A program made the translations under genes and the position numbers. The notes under the pieces are model-generated. The model did not search any database and was not told where the DNA came from. It saw nothing but the letters and a program-made list of their open reading frames with translations. From Niabella drilacis (GTDB lineage Bacteria; Bacteroidota; Bacteroidia; Chitinophagales; Chitinophagaceae), in assembly GCF_900101395.1 (NCBI RefSeq), contig NZ_FMZO01000003.1, positions 310,001 to 374,000 of the forward strand: DNA of 64,000 nucleotides, read 5' to 3'. Of this stretch, positions 8,169 through 17,403 are shown piece after piece; the first letter of the stretch is position 1, and every line of letters starts with the position of its first letter.

Positions 8169-8202
8169 TGCGATCCTGCTTTTGGCGGGACAGGCTCCAG
8201 GA
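8169..8202 (+). repeat. Copy A of the CCCGC-hairpin dispersed repeat
   Basis: Core GCGATCCTGCTTTTGGCGGG followed by ACAGGCTCCAGGA. It is the most degenerate of three copies (others at 17610-17641 and 24457-24490). In this copy the hairpin arms TCCTGC/GCGGGA contain one G-T pair. It sits between nrdB and nrdA, where it could influence relative expression of the two subunits. Confidence 0.7.
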
Positions 8203-8281
8203 GGATGCCATCTGCACTTCAGCTGATATAAAAAGAATGACGAACAATAGAACCTTGAACTTTAAACAATAAATCTTTTAC

Positions 8282-9928
8282 ATGGAAAGGCTTTGGTGGA
8301 AAAATGAAGAAAGCGAACAGATCCTGAACCGGGGATACCTGTTAAACGGAGAAACAGTAGAAAAAGCAATTGACCGTGTGTGTACTGCTGCTGCCCAGCG
8401 CCTGTACAAGCCGGAGTTGAAAGAAGCCTTTAAAGAAATGGTGGAGAATGGCTGGATGAGCTTCAGCTCTCCGATATGGGCCAATATGGGTACCGAAAGA
8501 GGGTTGCCCATTTCCTGTTTTAACGTGCACATGCCGGATAATATTGAAGGTATTACCCATAAGCTGGGCGAAGTGATCATGCAAACCAAGATCGGAGGCG
8601 GTACCTCTGCGTATTTTGGTTCCTTGCGCGGACGCGGCAGTGCGGTTACAGATAACGGGAAGAGCAGTGGTGCGGTAAGCTTTATGCGGTTGTTTGATAC
8701 GGCGATGGACACCATCTCACAGGGCGGCGTACGCCGGGGTGCATTTGCTGCGTACCTCGATATTGACCACCCGGATATTGGCGAGTTTTTAAATATTAAA
8801 GATATCGGGCATCCCATCCAGAACCTGTTTAATGCGGTGTGTGTACCGGATTACTGGATGCAGGAAATGATCGACGGGGATATTGCGAAAAGAGAAATAT
8901 GGGCGCGCGTGCTGGAAAGCCGCCAGCAGAAAGGATTGCCATATATTTTTTATACGGATAATGTGAACAAGAACAAACCCCAGGTATATAAAGATCTGAA
9001 CCTGACGGTGAACGGAAGTAATCTTTGTTCGGAGATCATGCTGCCCTCCACAGAAGACGAGTCCTTCATTTGCTGCTTATCTTCCCTGAACCTGGAGCTG
9101 TATGATGAGTGGAAAGATACCGATGCCATTAAGCTGGCCGTATTCTTCCTGGATGCGGTATTGCAGGAGTTTATTGCAAAAACAGAAGGCAACCATTACC
9201 TGGCCAATGCCAACCGTTTTGCAAAAAGACACCGCGCACTGGGACTGGGTGTATTGGGCTGGCACTCTTACCTGCAGCGCAATATGATTGCATTTGAAAG
9301 TATGAAGGCCAAGCAGCTGACACATTCCATTTTTGCCGAGCTGCAGGAGAAAACAGAAAAAGCCACGATGGAACTGGCCCGTATTTACGGAGAACCGGAA
9401 CTGCTGAAAGGATATGGCCGCCGCAATACTACCGTGATGGCGATTGCGCCCACCACTTCATCCTCCGCTATCCTGGGGCAGTCCTCACCCGGCATTGAAC
9501 CTTTTGTAAGCAACTACTACAAAGCAGGGTTATCAAAAGGCAACTTTATCCGCAAGAATAAATACCTGAAAGCATTGCTGGAAGAAAAGGGGCTGGATAC
9601 AGAGGATGTATGGCGCAGCATTATGCTGAACCATGGCAGCGTGCAGCATGTGGAGGGGTTGACCGAGCATGAAAAAGATGTATTCAAGACCTTCCGTGAG
9701 ATCAGCCAGCTGGAGATCATACAGCAGGCTTCTATCCGCCAGAAATTTGTTGACCAGGGTCAGAGCCTGAACCTGAACATCCCTCCGGGGCTTCCGGTAA
9801 AGGAAGTGAACAAATTACTGATCGAAGCCTGGAAGCTGGGCGTAAAAACCCTGTATTACCAGCGCAGCCAGAGTGTTTCCAAAGAACTGGTGAACACACT
9901 GACCGTTTGCAGCAGTTGCGAATCGTAA
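8282..9928 (+). CDS. nrdA: Class Ia ribonucleotide reductase, alpha (catalytic) subunit, short form
   Basis: Reduces NDPs using the radical supplied by NrdB. All catalytic parts are visible in 548 residues: redox Cys in PISCFNVH (about 78), NGSNLCSEI with the thiyl Cys and catalytic Asn/Glu (about 247-253), partner Cys in ICCLSSLNLE (about 264), the radical-relay tyrosine pair in TLYYQRSQ (about 524-525), and a C-terminal CSSC that accepts electrons from thioredoxin. It is about 200 residues shorter than the E. coli enzyme because it begins at the catalytic domain and lacks the N-terminal ATP-cone. It is followed directly by an intrinsic terminator. The upstream 40 nt contain words of the AACTTGGAACTT family. 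Confidence 0.96.
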   Translation: MERLWWKNEESEQILNRGYLLNGETVEKAIDRVCTAAAQRLYKPELKEAFKEMVENGWMSFSSPIWANMGTERGLPISCFNVHMPDNIEGITHKLGEVIMQTKIGGGTSAYFGSLRGRGSAVTDNGKSSGAVSFMRLFDTAMDTISQGGVRRGAFAAYLDIDHPDIGEFLNIKDIGHPIQNLFNAVCVPDYWMQEMIDGDIAKREIWARVLESRQQKGLPYIFYTDNVNKNKPQVYKDLNLTVNGSNLCSEIMLPSTEDESFICCLSSLNLELYDEWKDTDAIKLAVFFLDAVLQEFIAKTEGNHYLANANRFAKRHRALGLGVLGWHSYLQRNMIAFESMKAKQLTHSIFAELQEKTEKATMELARIYGEPELLKGYGRRNTTVMAIAPTTSSSAILGQSSPGIEPFVSNYYKAGLSKGNFIRKNKYLKALLEEKGLDTEDVWRSIMLNHGSVQHVEGLTEHEKDVFKTFREISQLEIIQQASIRQKFVDQGQSLNLNIPPGLPVKEVNKLLIEAWKLGVKTLYYQRSQSVSKELVNTLTVCSSCES

Positions 9929-9954
9929 TAACACAACAACTTTTTTATTACCGG

Positions 9955-9985
9955 AAATGCAGCGCGGAAGCGCTGCATTTTTTAT
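9955..9985 (+). terminator. Intrinsic terminator after nrdA
   Basis: The arms AAATGCAGCG (9955-9964) and CGCTGCATTT (9971-9980) form a perfect 10-bp stem with a 6-nt loop, running into a T6 tract (9978-9983). It closes the nrdBA unit and separates it from the convergent rhodanese gene. Confidence 0.9.
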
Positions 9986-10045
9986 GATTCGCAGATAGCG
10001 GCTCTGGTAGTGCCGGCAAAAACAATGTGAAACCGGGGCGGGCTG

Positions 10046-10615
10046 CTACTGTGCAGCTCCCTCAAATTGGATCCTGCTATCAGAAACATTGACCAGTTCG
10101 TCCAGTTCATAAACGTTTTTATACCCATAACCAAAGAGGTTAATATAAGTAGGAATATTTAACGCTAACGTTAATGGTGTATGATTGTTGGCTGCCGACG
10201 GCGTTGCGGTTTTGGTAGTAAAGTTTACCTGGTCGCCCTGGAAATTATTATTGCAGTAGATCAGGATACGCGTATTGGCATCCGGGATCAGCCGCTTAAG
10301 ATTCGTTTGTGTGAAATCTGTAAAGGGCAGGGAAAGGGCCCCTTTCAGGTGCCTGCCCGCATAACGGTTAGCGGAGCGGGTATCCAGCAGAACGGTGTTG
10401 GGCTCCTTCTGCATTTTAAGAAAATCATCGAGGCTCACAAGCCGTTCCTGCCTGTGTTGTTCTATTACGCTTACCAGGTTTTTAAAATCGCCGTAGTTGG
10501 CCAGTGCTTTAGGATATGCTTTGGTTTCCGCGTTACTTTTATTACAGGAATACATTAAAACGCTGCCAAAGAATAATGCAGACAGTGCGGCTGCGGTCAG
10601 TAGTTTTTTTTTCAT
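10046..10615 (-). CDS. Rhodanese-domain lipoprotein
   Basis: Envelope protein of 189 residues. It has a lipoprotein signal MKKKLLTAAALSALFFGSVL followed by MYSC, so Cys at about 24 would be lipidated. The rest is a single rhodanese-like domain: VSLDDFLKMQK, VLLDTRSANRYAGRHLKGAL and the active loop ILIYCNNNFQGDQ with its Cys. The domain has an insertion between the active loop and the final helix (FTTKTATPSAANNHTPL). Rhodanese domains transfer sulfur or act as redox or binding modules; the physiological role here is unknown. It is convergent with nrdA and divergent from the VIT/VWA gene across 286 nt that contain no recognisable site beyond short near-repeats of GCGAACC (10791-10833). Confidence 0.85.
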   Translation of the reverse strand: MKKKLLTAAALSALFFGSVLMYSCNKSNAETKAYPKALANYGDFKNLVSVIEQHRQERLVSLDDFLKMQKEPNTVLLDTRSANRYAGRHLKGALSLPFTDFTQTNLKRLIPDANTRILIYCNNNFQGDQVNFTTKTATPSAANNHTPLTLALNIPTYINLFGYGYKNVYELDELVNVSDSRIQFEGAAQ

Positions 10616-10901
10616 ACGCTTGTTTATTATGAGTAAAGATATACGTCTTTCCTAATTGCATGAACCGGGGAAACTGTTGCCGTATAAACCCGGGCCACCG
10701 GATGCAGATAACGCAGGATCCGGCATAAACGCAACAGCAATGGATAATAAAGTTCTGCTGGGAGAACCGGGGTGCAGAGATCACTTCTGCGAACCCGCAG
10801 TTTATTATAGCAGACCGCGAACCTGCGGTTCCGTGATGGAATAACATTCCGGGCGTTTATGTAATTATTCCGTTTCTGCATCTTATACCCAAAAGAACCC
10901 A

Positions 10902-13856
10902 ATGAAGATGTATCCGAAGCAGCGCTGCCGGCTTGTATTAACCCTCCTTGTATTATTGGTGGCTGTTGTTACCCGGGCCCAGGTTCCGGTAATGGAGATT
11001 AATGAAAACGGGAAATACCGATCTGACCAGACTGTAACACTGCAGCAGCTTTCAGCAGATGTAAAGGTTGTTGGCAATATTGCCACTACTACGATGCGCA
11101 TGCGTTTTTATAACGGTTCCGGCCGGCTGAAGGAAGGGCGTCTGACCTTTCCCCTGCCGGAGGAGGTAAGTGTTAGCGGTTTTGCATTGGATATGAACGG
11201 CGTGATGCGTAAAGCCGTTCCGGTAGAAAAGGAAAAAGCCACGGCTGTTTTTGAAAGCATCGAACGCCGGCAGGTAGACCCCGGCATCCTGGAAAAAACA
11301 GAGGGCAATAATTTCAGAACAAGGATATATCCTTTGAATCCGGATGGCGTCCGTACCGTCGAAATTACCTATAACCAGGAGCTGAGCAGCAGCAATGGCC
11401 AGCTGGTATATTATCTTCCGCTGGCCGGTAAAACCATTGCTTCCTTTTCGCTGTCGGCCAGTGTGTACGAAACGGTTGCAGTGCCGCAGCTTATTGAAAA
11501 ACCGGATGGCGGTTTTGTTTTTGAAAAAAAAGGAAATGTGTGGAAGGCCTCCATCAGCAAGTCCGATTTTACCCCGGATCAGTCGTTGAAAATTGCATTT
11601 CCGCAGCAGGTGAATGCGCCCCGGACCCTTGTAAAAAGAAAGGATGCGGATTCCTGGTATTTTTTAACCAATGTGCAGATCATACCACCTGCTCCCGTAG
11701 TAAAACCTCTGCAACAGGTCACTATTTTATGGGACAACTCCCTGAGCGGCCGGAAGCGGGACCATAAGAAAGAAAAAGCCTTTCTGGAAAAATTGTTTGC
11801 AACCAAAAGCAATATAAATGTTACACTTTATGCCGTTGCTACCGCCACCAAAAAAGTAGGTGACTATGCCGTATCCAATGGCGCCATCGGGGGATTGCTG
11901 AAAGCTGTGGATGAAATGATATACGATGGCGCCACGGATTACAGCAGTATTCCGGCCCTGCCGCCCGGAGGAGACCTGCTGTTCTTTACGGATGGCCTCT
12001 CTAATTTTGGGGAATGGAGCCAATTGCCCTCTAAACCCGTTTACCCGGTAGTGGCCACACCGGTAGCCAATTACAGTAAACTACGCTATTACAGCAGCAG
12101 TACCGGCGGGCAGCTGATCGATCTCAACCAAACAGATGTGGCAGGTGCTGCGGCACAGGTAATGCACAAGCCTTATCGTTTTTTAGGGGTAAAATATTTA
12201 TACGATATCAGTAACGTCAACCCGGCAACAGCAGCGGTTTCCGGCGGCAATCTTATGATCACAGGTATTGTACGCAAACTGCCGGTGACCCTTACCCTGC
12301 AATTCGGGTACGGGAATAAAGTAGCGCAGGAGATCCCGGTTACATTGGATGCGCAGCAAACGGCCGGTGACTGGGCCATTGAAACTTTTTGGGCGCAGCA
12401 GCAGCTGGCAGCGCTGGAACCTTTTTACGACCAGAACAAGGAAACCATTTCCCGGCTGGGAAAGGAGTTTGGCATTGTAACGCCCAACACGAGCCTGATC
12501 GTTTTGGAAAGCGTAGCGGATTACGTAAAGTATAAAATAGCGCCGCCGGCTGAATTATTGCAGGAGTATAAAGCCCTTGTAAAACGGAGACAGCTAAACC
12601 AGGAAGAAGCCTGGGATAATTACCTGGCCGCGGCTAAGGAACGGATGAAGGATCTGAAGGAGTGGTGGCATACGAATTACCCCATAAAACGATCCACAAA
12701 AAAAATTACAGAACCCCGGAGGATGGAAGACCGGGAAGTAATGGCAGCTCCGGCCCCCGCGCAGGAACGCAGCAATATTCAAACGATTTCAGGGGAGGAG
12801 CTCAAGGACCTGCCCGACGCCAATATTCCCGGCCTCCTTCAGGGACGGGTGGCGGGAGTAAATGCCGCAACCTCGCAAATGGAGGAGACGGTTGTGGTGG
12901 GCTATCGTGCCGCACCTAAAGGAAAGGTGACCGCCATTGATATCAAAAGCGATGCGGAATACCTGAAGCCGATGGATGCCGCAGTTTCTATGGATGCCGC
13001 CTATAGAACCTACCTCCGGCTGCGGGAAAACTACCAGACCACCCCTTCGTTTTATTTTGATATGGCTAATTGGTTTTATGGTAAAAGGGAAACCGGACGG
13101 GCAATAGACATAATAAGCAACCTGGTAGAGCTTGAGCTGGAAGATGCGGTGCTGTATAAAACAGTAGCCTATCTTTTGAAGAAATATGGAGCGTACGATA
13201 AAGAACTGGTCATTACCAAAAAAGTACTGGACTGGCGCCCCATGGATCCGCAGAGCTACCGCGATTATGCACTGGCCCTGCAGGATAACGGGAAGTATCA
13301 GCAGGCGCTGGATACCCTGTATGCGGCGCTTACACAAAGCTATACGGAAGAGGCAAGGACCCGGGACCAGGGAATTGAGGAAGTATTGCTGATGGAGCTT
13401 AATCATATTGCCAGCCGTTACAATGCAAGAGTCAACACTTCAAAGATTGACAAGGCGCTGCTATACCGGCTGCCGGTGGATATCCGGGTGGTGCTGAACT
13501 GGAACATGGATCATACGGATATCGATCTTCATGTAACAGACCCCAAGAATGAGGAATGCTATTATGGAAGCAGGGAAACATCCCTGGGGGGACGCATCAG
13601 TGATGATTTTACGGACGGATTTGGTCCGGAACAGTTCCTGCTGAAGAAGGCCATCCGGGGGAAATACCAGATCAAAACCAATTTCTTTGGGGAACGCCAG
13701 GTTACGGTGGCAGGACCGCCCACATTGATGGCGGAAGTGTTCCTGCGGTATGCTTCCGGTAATGAAGAACGGAAGATCGTGGTATTCCAGGACGCCAAGG
13801 GCAGCCGGGCCGCCAATGCCGATGGCCAGGTATTGATAGCAGCATTTGATTTTTGA
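10902..13856 (+). CDS. Secreted VIT/von Willebrand A protein with TPR-like and DUF2135-like parts
   Basis: Large exported protein (984 residues) with a signal peptide ending near VTRAQ (residue 27). Order seen: a vault inter-alpha-trypsin (VIT) domain (about 30-160; GRLKEGRLTFPLPEEVSVSG and AVFESIERRQVDPG), a VWA-like region (about 265-440; ILWDNSLSGRKRD and LLFFTDGLSNFGEW), a helical linker, a segment like a TonB-receptor plug (about 627-670; LLQGRVAGVNAATS and EETVVVGYRA), TPR-like helices (about 690-830), and a C-terminal beta domain beginning DIRVVLNWNMDHTDIDLHV that resembles DUF2135. In the VWA part the first metal motif is DNSLS rather than DxSxS, still compatible with binding. Function is unknown; such proteins are thought to act in cell-surface adhesion or envelope stress. 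No operon partner is apparent. Confidence 0.82.
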   Translation: MKMYPKQRCRLVLTLLVLLVAVVTRAQVPVMEINENGKYRSDQTVTLQQLSADVKVVGNIATTTMRMRFYNGSGRLKEGRLTFPLPEEVSVSGFALDMNGVMRKAVPVEKEKATAVFESIERRQVDPGILEKTEGNNFRTRIYPLNPDGVRTVEITYNQELSSSNGQLVYYLPLAGKTIASFSLSASVYETVAVPQLIEKPDGGFVFEKKGNVWKASISKSDFTPDQSLKIAFPQQVNAPRTLVKRKDADSWYFLTNVQIIPPAPVVKPLQQVTILWDNSLSGRKRDHKKEKAFLEKLFATKSNINVTLYAVATATKKVGDYAVSNGAIGGLLKAVDEMIYDGATDYSSIPALPPGGDLLFFTDGLSNFGEWSQLPSKPVYPVVATPVANYSKLRYYSSSTGGQLIDLNQTDVAGAAAQVMHKPYRFLGVKYLYDISNVNPATAAVSGGNLMITGIVRKLPVTLTLQFGYGNKVAQEIPVTLDAQQTAGDWAIETFWAQQQLAALEPFYDQNKETISRLGKEFGIVTPNTSLIVLESVADYVKYKIAPPAELLQEYKALVKRRQLNQEEAWDNYLAAAKERMKDLKEWWHTNYPIKRSTKKITEPRRMEDREVMAAPAPAQERSNIQTISGEELKDLPDANIPGLLQGRVAGVNAATSQMEETVVVGYRAAPKGKVTAIDIKSDAEYLKPMDAAVSMDAAYRTYLRLRENYQTTPSFYFDMANWFYGKRETGRAIDIISNLVELELEDAVLYKTVAYLLKKYGAYDKELVITKKVLDWRPMDPQSYRDYALALQDNGKYQQALDTLYAALTQSYTEEARTRDQGIEEVLLMELNHIASRYNARVNTSKIDKALLYRLPVDIRVVLNWNMDHTDIDLHVTDPKNEECYYGSRETSLGGRISDDFTDGFGPEQFLLKKAIRGKYQIKTNFFGERQVTVAGPPTLMAEVFLRYASGNEERKIVVFQDAKGSRAANADGQVLIAAFDF

Positions 13857-13974
13857 CATTCAGATACAATTCCCGCTGGAGCGTACCTGCTTTTACCCGG
13901 CTTTATCCGCCCGTACATCATCGGAATATTGCGCCCGGAGATTTAGGGGAGGCTCCGGATCGCTTCTTTTTTGC

Positions 13975-13982
13975 TACTTTTG
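13975..13982 (+). promoter_or_regulatory. -7 promoter box of the CotH-family gene
   Basis: TACTTTTG matches TAnnTTTG exactly, 23 nt before the ATG at 14006. No convincing TTTG is present 19-21 nt upstream, so the promoter is only partly supported. Confidence 0.45.
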
Positions 13983-14005
13983 ATGCATTCTAACGATTTA
14001 AAAAT

Positions 14006-15520
14006 ATGAAAACGAAAGGATTTTACGGTCTTCATTATGCGGTTTGCTTTTCAATATTGTTGTCTGTTTTCATCCATACGGGATGCCGGAAAAAAGAGGG
14101 ACCGCCGGCAGTACCGGTGATTCCGGTACTGGAGCATTTCACTATTGAAAAAAAGAACAACCCGGACCTGGAGGCGGATATCGCTTTTTCCATTAAAGGC
14201 GATAGTGTTATAGCAACGCAGCCATACCGGTATAAGAAAATGTTGGTGCCGTCGTTTGCCACCAATGCGCAGGGTGTATTTATCGGAGCTGTAAAACAGG
14301 AGAGCGGGGCAACAGCCGTTGATTTTTCTGCTGTGCAAACATATACGGTTATCTCAAATGATGGGACCCGGAAATCCTACTATGTTAAAATAGCATGGGT
14401 TGCAGACAGCCTGCCGCATCTTTATATACAAACAGAAGGCGGGGTGCCGGTTGCTTCTAAGGATGATTATGTAAACGCCACCCTGCAGATCGATGGCAGG
14501 GGAAAATATGCCGACTTTACCGGTGCTACCCGCATAAAAGGAAGAGGAAACACCACCTGGTCCTACCCTAAGAAACCATACCGTTTAAAACTGAACAGCT
14601 CCGCTTCGCTGCTGGGACTGGCAACAGAAAAGGACTGGGTCCTGCTGGCCAATTATCTTGATCCTACGTTGATGCTGAACGCTGTGGCCATGAAGATTGG
14701 CGCACAGCTGCAGCTTCCCTATACCAATCATATAATACCGGTGAATATTACGCTCAACGGGCGATACCTGGGCTGTTATAACCTTACGGAACAGGTTGAA
14801 GTGGGGGATAACCGTGTAAAGGTGGGCAGCGACGGCCTTTTGCTGGAACTGGATAGTTATTTTGACGAGCCCTATAAGTTCCGATCGGCAAATTATAGTC
14901 TCCCTGTCATGATTAAGGAGCCGGAATTATCAGCTGCTGCCGACGTGCTGCCGATACAAACGGCATTTAACAGTATGGAATCGTTATTGGCCGATCCTGT
15001 CTTCCCTGCCAACAATTACCGGGAAAAAATTGATGTGGAATCTGTTGCAAAATTCATGCTGGTGTATTTTCTCACCGATAACGAGGAACTCAATCATCCC
15101 AAGAGTACCTATATGCATAAAACAGCAACCGGAAAATATACCATGGGCCCGATCTGGGATTTTGACTGGGCTTTTGGATTTGAAAAGGATGGGGCACATC
15201 TCCTTACATCTAACAGCCTGCCTTTCTGGACCGGCAGAACACCGGTGCCTGCGGGAACAAAATTCTTCACCCGGTTTCTCAATGATCCGCAGTTCGTAAC
15301 GCTTTTAAAACAGCTGTGGACGGATTATAAATCCAATCACCTGGATGAGTTGGTGCGGTTTGTGGAAACATATGGCTTATCCATTATGACCGCGAAGGCA
15401 GCGGACTACACCGTATGGAAAAAGGGTGCATCCGATAACCAGACAGAGGTAACAAAACTGCAGCAATGGCTAAGAAACCGGGCCTCCTACATCGACGGGT
15501 ACCTCGGTAGTCTGAAATAA
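14006..15520 (+). CDS. CotH-kinase-family lipoprotein
   Basis: Surface lipoprotein of 504 residues. The signal peptide ends in FIHTGC (Cys about 27). An Ig/DUF5018-like region rich in beta strands (about 40-140) precedes the CotH domain (about 145-490). CotH hallmarks are TRIKGRGNTTWSYPKKPYRL, the ATEKDWVLLANYLDPTLM segment and the metal-binding GPIWDFDWAFG. CotH in Bacillus spores is an atypical protein kinase; the many bacterial surface homologues, often near glycan genes, have no settled function. It is followed after 142 nt by a small lipoprotein gene on the same strand, possibly co-transcribed. Confidence 0.88.
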   Translation: MKTKGFYGLHYAVCFSILLSVFIHTGCRKKEGPPAVPVIPVLEHFTIEKKNNPDLEADIAFSIKGDSVIATQPYRYKKMLVPSFATNAQGVFIGAVKQESGATAVDFSAVQTYTVISNDGTRKSYYVKIAWVADSLPHLYIQTEGGVPVASKDDYVNATLQIDGRGKYADFTGATRIKGRGNTTWSYPKKPYRLKLNSSASLLGLATEKDWVLLANYLDPTLMLNAVAMKIGAQLQLPYTNHIIPVNITLNGRYLGCYNLTEQVEVGDNRVKVGSDGLLLELDSYFDEPYKFRSANYSLPVMIKEPELSAAADVLPIQTAFNSMESLLADPVFPANNYREKIDVESVAKFMLVYFLTDNEELNHPKSTYMHKTATGKYTMGPIWDFDWAFGFEKDGAHLLTSNSLPFWTGRTPVPAGTKFFTRFLNDPQFVTLLKQLWTDYKSNHLDELVRFVETYGLSIMTAKAADYTVWKKGASDNQTEVTKLQQWLRNRASYIDGYLGSLK

Positions 15521-15662
15521 AGCGGCATATACTGCTCCTGCCCGGGAAACGCTCCCGGAAACAAAGGTGACGCACCTGGCGGGTGATCCGCCTTCAGCAT
15601 TTCCACGTGCCCGGTGTTGCGATGTGTTGCGGATGCACGTTTTAATAAAAAACAGCGGGAAT

Positions 15663-16058
15663 ATGAAAACAACACTTGTACTTCTGATGGGCATCGTTTT
15701 GCTGGGCGCCTGCAAAAAGGGAACAACCGGCAGGATGTGTACCGAAGAATACCGGTTCTTTAATGTGAAATTGCAATCGGCTATAGGGGAGCCCATAGTG
15801 CTGGATACGTTTTACACCAGGATCGTTGCGGACCATACTGCTTTTCATGCGCGCAACACTGTGCCGGATGCGGGCAACGGGTATTATGCTGTGCTAAGCG
15901 ACGGTCAGCTGCAGTTGCTGCCGGAGGGTAAAGAGATGGAACTCCGTTTTATTGGTGTCCGGAGCGAAAAGATCATTGTTAATGAGCCGTATATTTTCAA
16001 AAATAACGGCTGCCATATTGAAAAGATTTCCGGGAAAAACGAGGTGACCGTTCCATAA
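15663..16058 (+). CDS. Small lipoprotein of unknown function
   Basis: A 131-residue protein opening MKTTLVLLMGIVLLGACKKG, a clear lipoprotein signal with the lipidated Cys at 17. The ATG at 15663 is chosen for that signal; the in-frame extension upstream to 15567 has no signal-like character. The mature part is predicted mostly beta with two further cysteines (RMCTEEY near 25 and NNGCHIEK near 117) that could form a disulfide. I do not recognise the family. It lies just downstream of the CotH-family gene. The arms CGTTCC (16049-16054) and GGAACG (16061-16066) spanning its stop codon, then T6 four bases later, may form a weak terminator. Confidence 0.7.
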   Translation: MKTTLVLLMGIVLLGACKKGTTGRMCTEEYRFFNVKLQSAIGEPIVLDTFYTRIVADHTAFHARNTVPDAGNGYYAVLSDGQLQLLPEGKEMELRFIGVRSEKIIVNEPYIFKNNGCHIEKISGKNEVTVP

Positions 16059-16074
16059 AAGGAACGCCCGTTTT

Positions 16075-17388
16075 TTATAATGATGGAGTGCTGTTGCGTT
16101 GTTTTATAAAGGTTTCATACATCTTCTTCCAGTCTTTATAAACACCTTCATCCGTAAAAGAAGAGTTGTGCCAGATCATGCTGAAAAAGCCGTCTACTCT
16201 TTTTACTTCGTTGTAGAGTTCCTGCAATGCGGTAAGTCCCGCATCAGGCGTTTCCTTTTTATAAAAGATAGAAGTGGCTTCCATAAAGCAGAAAGGAAAG
16301 AGGAGGAGGTCGGTGGCTGTTTCCGTTTGCAGGTCGTACCAGCAAAAGGGTGATGCCACAGAAGCGCGGAACCCGTTTGCATCTGCGTATCCCATAGAAA
16401 AATCAAAGAGGATACCCGCTTTAAGCAGGTTGTGGTAGGTTTCCGGGAACGAAAGCTTTAAGAAATGCTGGCGCGAAGCATTGATGGCAGTGCCGGTAAT
16501 GGCGGCCAGGGTTTCCTTTTCATTTTTTAAAACATGAAATGTACGGTTGCTTTGCCAGGATGGATGCAGGCCGACAGGATAGCGGATGGCATGGTCGGTG
16601 ATCAGGGCCTTCATGGCTTTGTTACGGGGGGATATGTTTTTGTCGTAACGGTTGGTATGTGCCCCTACCAGGAAAAAATAATAGGGTTTCAGGTTGTATT
16701 GTTCGTGCAGCCGGTTCAGCCAGCCAAACTGGTCAAACGGATCCCTTTCCTTTCCCAGGAGCACTTTTATCCTTTTGCTGGCGGCCGGCAGCTGACCCCT
16801 GACCGCGTCCTTTAACAGGTTGGCAGCATTTCGGAGAAATCCCTTATGCTTATAGCTCCAGGCCATATCGATATCATAGGTAGGGATGAACCGGAAAACC
16901 ATTTGCCGGAAGCGCTCATCAGGAAACAGCGCTGTAAGCTGTTTTTTTAACAATTGCATCCAATGGTTGATCAGGGGTATTTTCAGGAAGCCATTCTTAT
17001 AAGCCAGCGATGCGGTGGCCGGGAATCTTCCATGCGGGTCTTCCTCAAAAGGCAGGTATTCTTCATAGCGGCTTAGTAAGTAAAAAGCAGCAGCAAACAG
17101 GTCAAAGCCCAGGGGGCCGCCCGTTTGAAAAAAGACCGGCAACCCGTTTAGTGATGCAACGGCAATGGACTGCGGCTGAATGCCGGTTTGGGATAACAAT
17201 GCCTGGGGCACTATATGCAGGCAGGGGGTGTCCAGCGTATCAGCGGTGTAGTTGATCTTTGCTCCCTGTTCCTGAAGGAATACATCAGGCGCGTCTGTAA
17301 GCTCCCACTCGGTAGTGCTCATTTCCGTTGAAAGGAACCGGGCAATATACCGCAGCCGGGGGGTAATATGTTTGCTGTAGACCAACAA
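16075..17388 (-). CDS. Polysaccharide deacetylase-like (CE4-fold) protein
   Basis: Cytoplasmic-looking protein of 437 residues without a signal peptide. The N-terminal about 150 residues resemble the DUF7033-type domain found ahead of these enzymes. The C-terminal part has the NodB-like pattern: FIPTYDIDMAWSYKHKG (the catalytic/metal Asp pair), YPVGLHPSWQSNR (His), KLSFPETYHNL and SMIWHNSSF. The family removes N- or O-acyl groups from polysaccharides, commonly in surface-glycan synthesis loci. The start is a TTG at 17388, since it is the first codon after a perfect -7 box that ends 7 nt away. It is convergent with the small lipoprotein gene. Confidence 0.82.
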   Translation of the reverse strand: MLVYSKHITPRLRYIARFLSTEMSTTEWELTDAPDVFLQEQGAKINYTADTLDTPCLHIVPQALLSQTGIQPQSIAVASLNGLPVFFQTGGPLGFDLFAAAFYLLSRYEEYLPFEEDPHGRFPATASLAYKNGFLKIPLINHWMQLLKKQLTALFPDERFRQMVFRFIPTYDIDMAWSYKHKGFLRNAANLLKDAVRGQLPAASKRIKVLLGKERDPFDQFGWLNRLHEQYNLKPYYFFLVGAHTNRYDKNISPRNKAMKALITDHAIRYPVGLHPSWQSNRTFHVLKNEKETLAAITGTAINASRQHFLKLSFPETYHNLLKAGILFDFSMGYADANGFRASVASPFCWYDLQTETATDLLLFPFCFMEATSIFYKKETPDAGLTALQELYNEVKRVDGFFSMIWHNSSFTDEGVYKDWKKMYETFIKQRNSTPSL

Positions 17389-17395
17389 GGTTATT

Positions 17396-17403
17396 CAAAA
17401 ATA
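17396..17403 (-). promoter_or_regulatory. -7 promoter box of the deacetylase-like gene
   Basis: Read on the minus strand the sequence is TATTTTTG, a perfect TAnnTTTG. It ends 7 nt before the start codon, implying an mRNA with almost no leader. No clear -33 box is visible. Confidence 0.5.

Noticed and set aside
10791-10833. Near-repeat of GCGAACC words between the rhodanese and VIT/VWA genes
   Set aside because: Short, imperfect and not present elsewhere in the window; could be chance.
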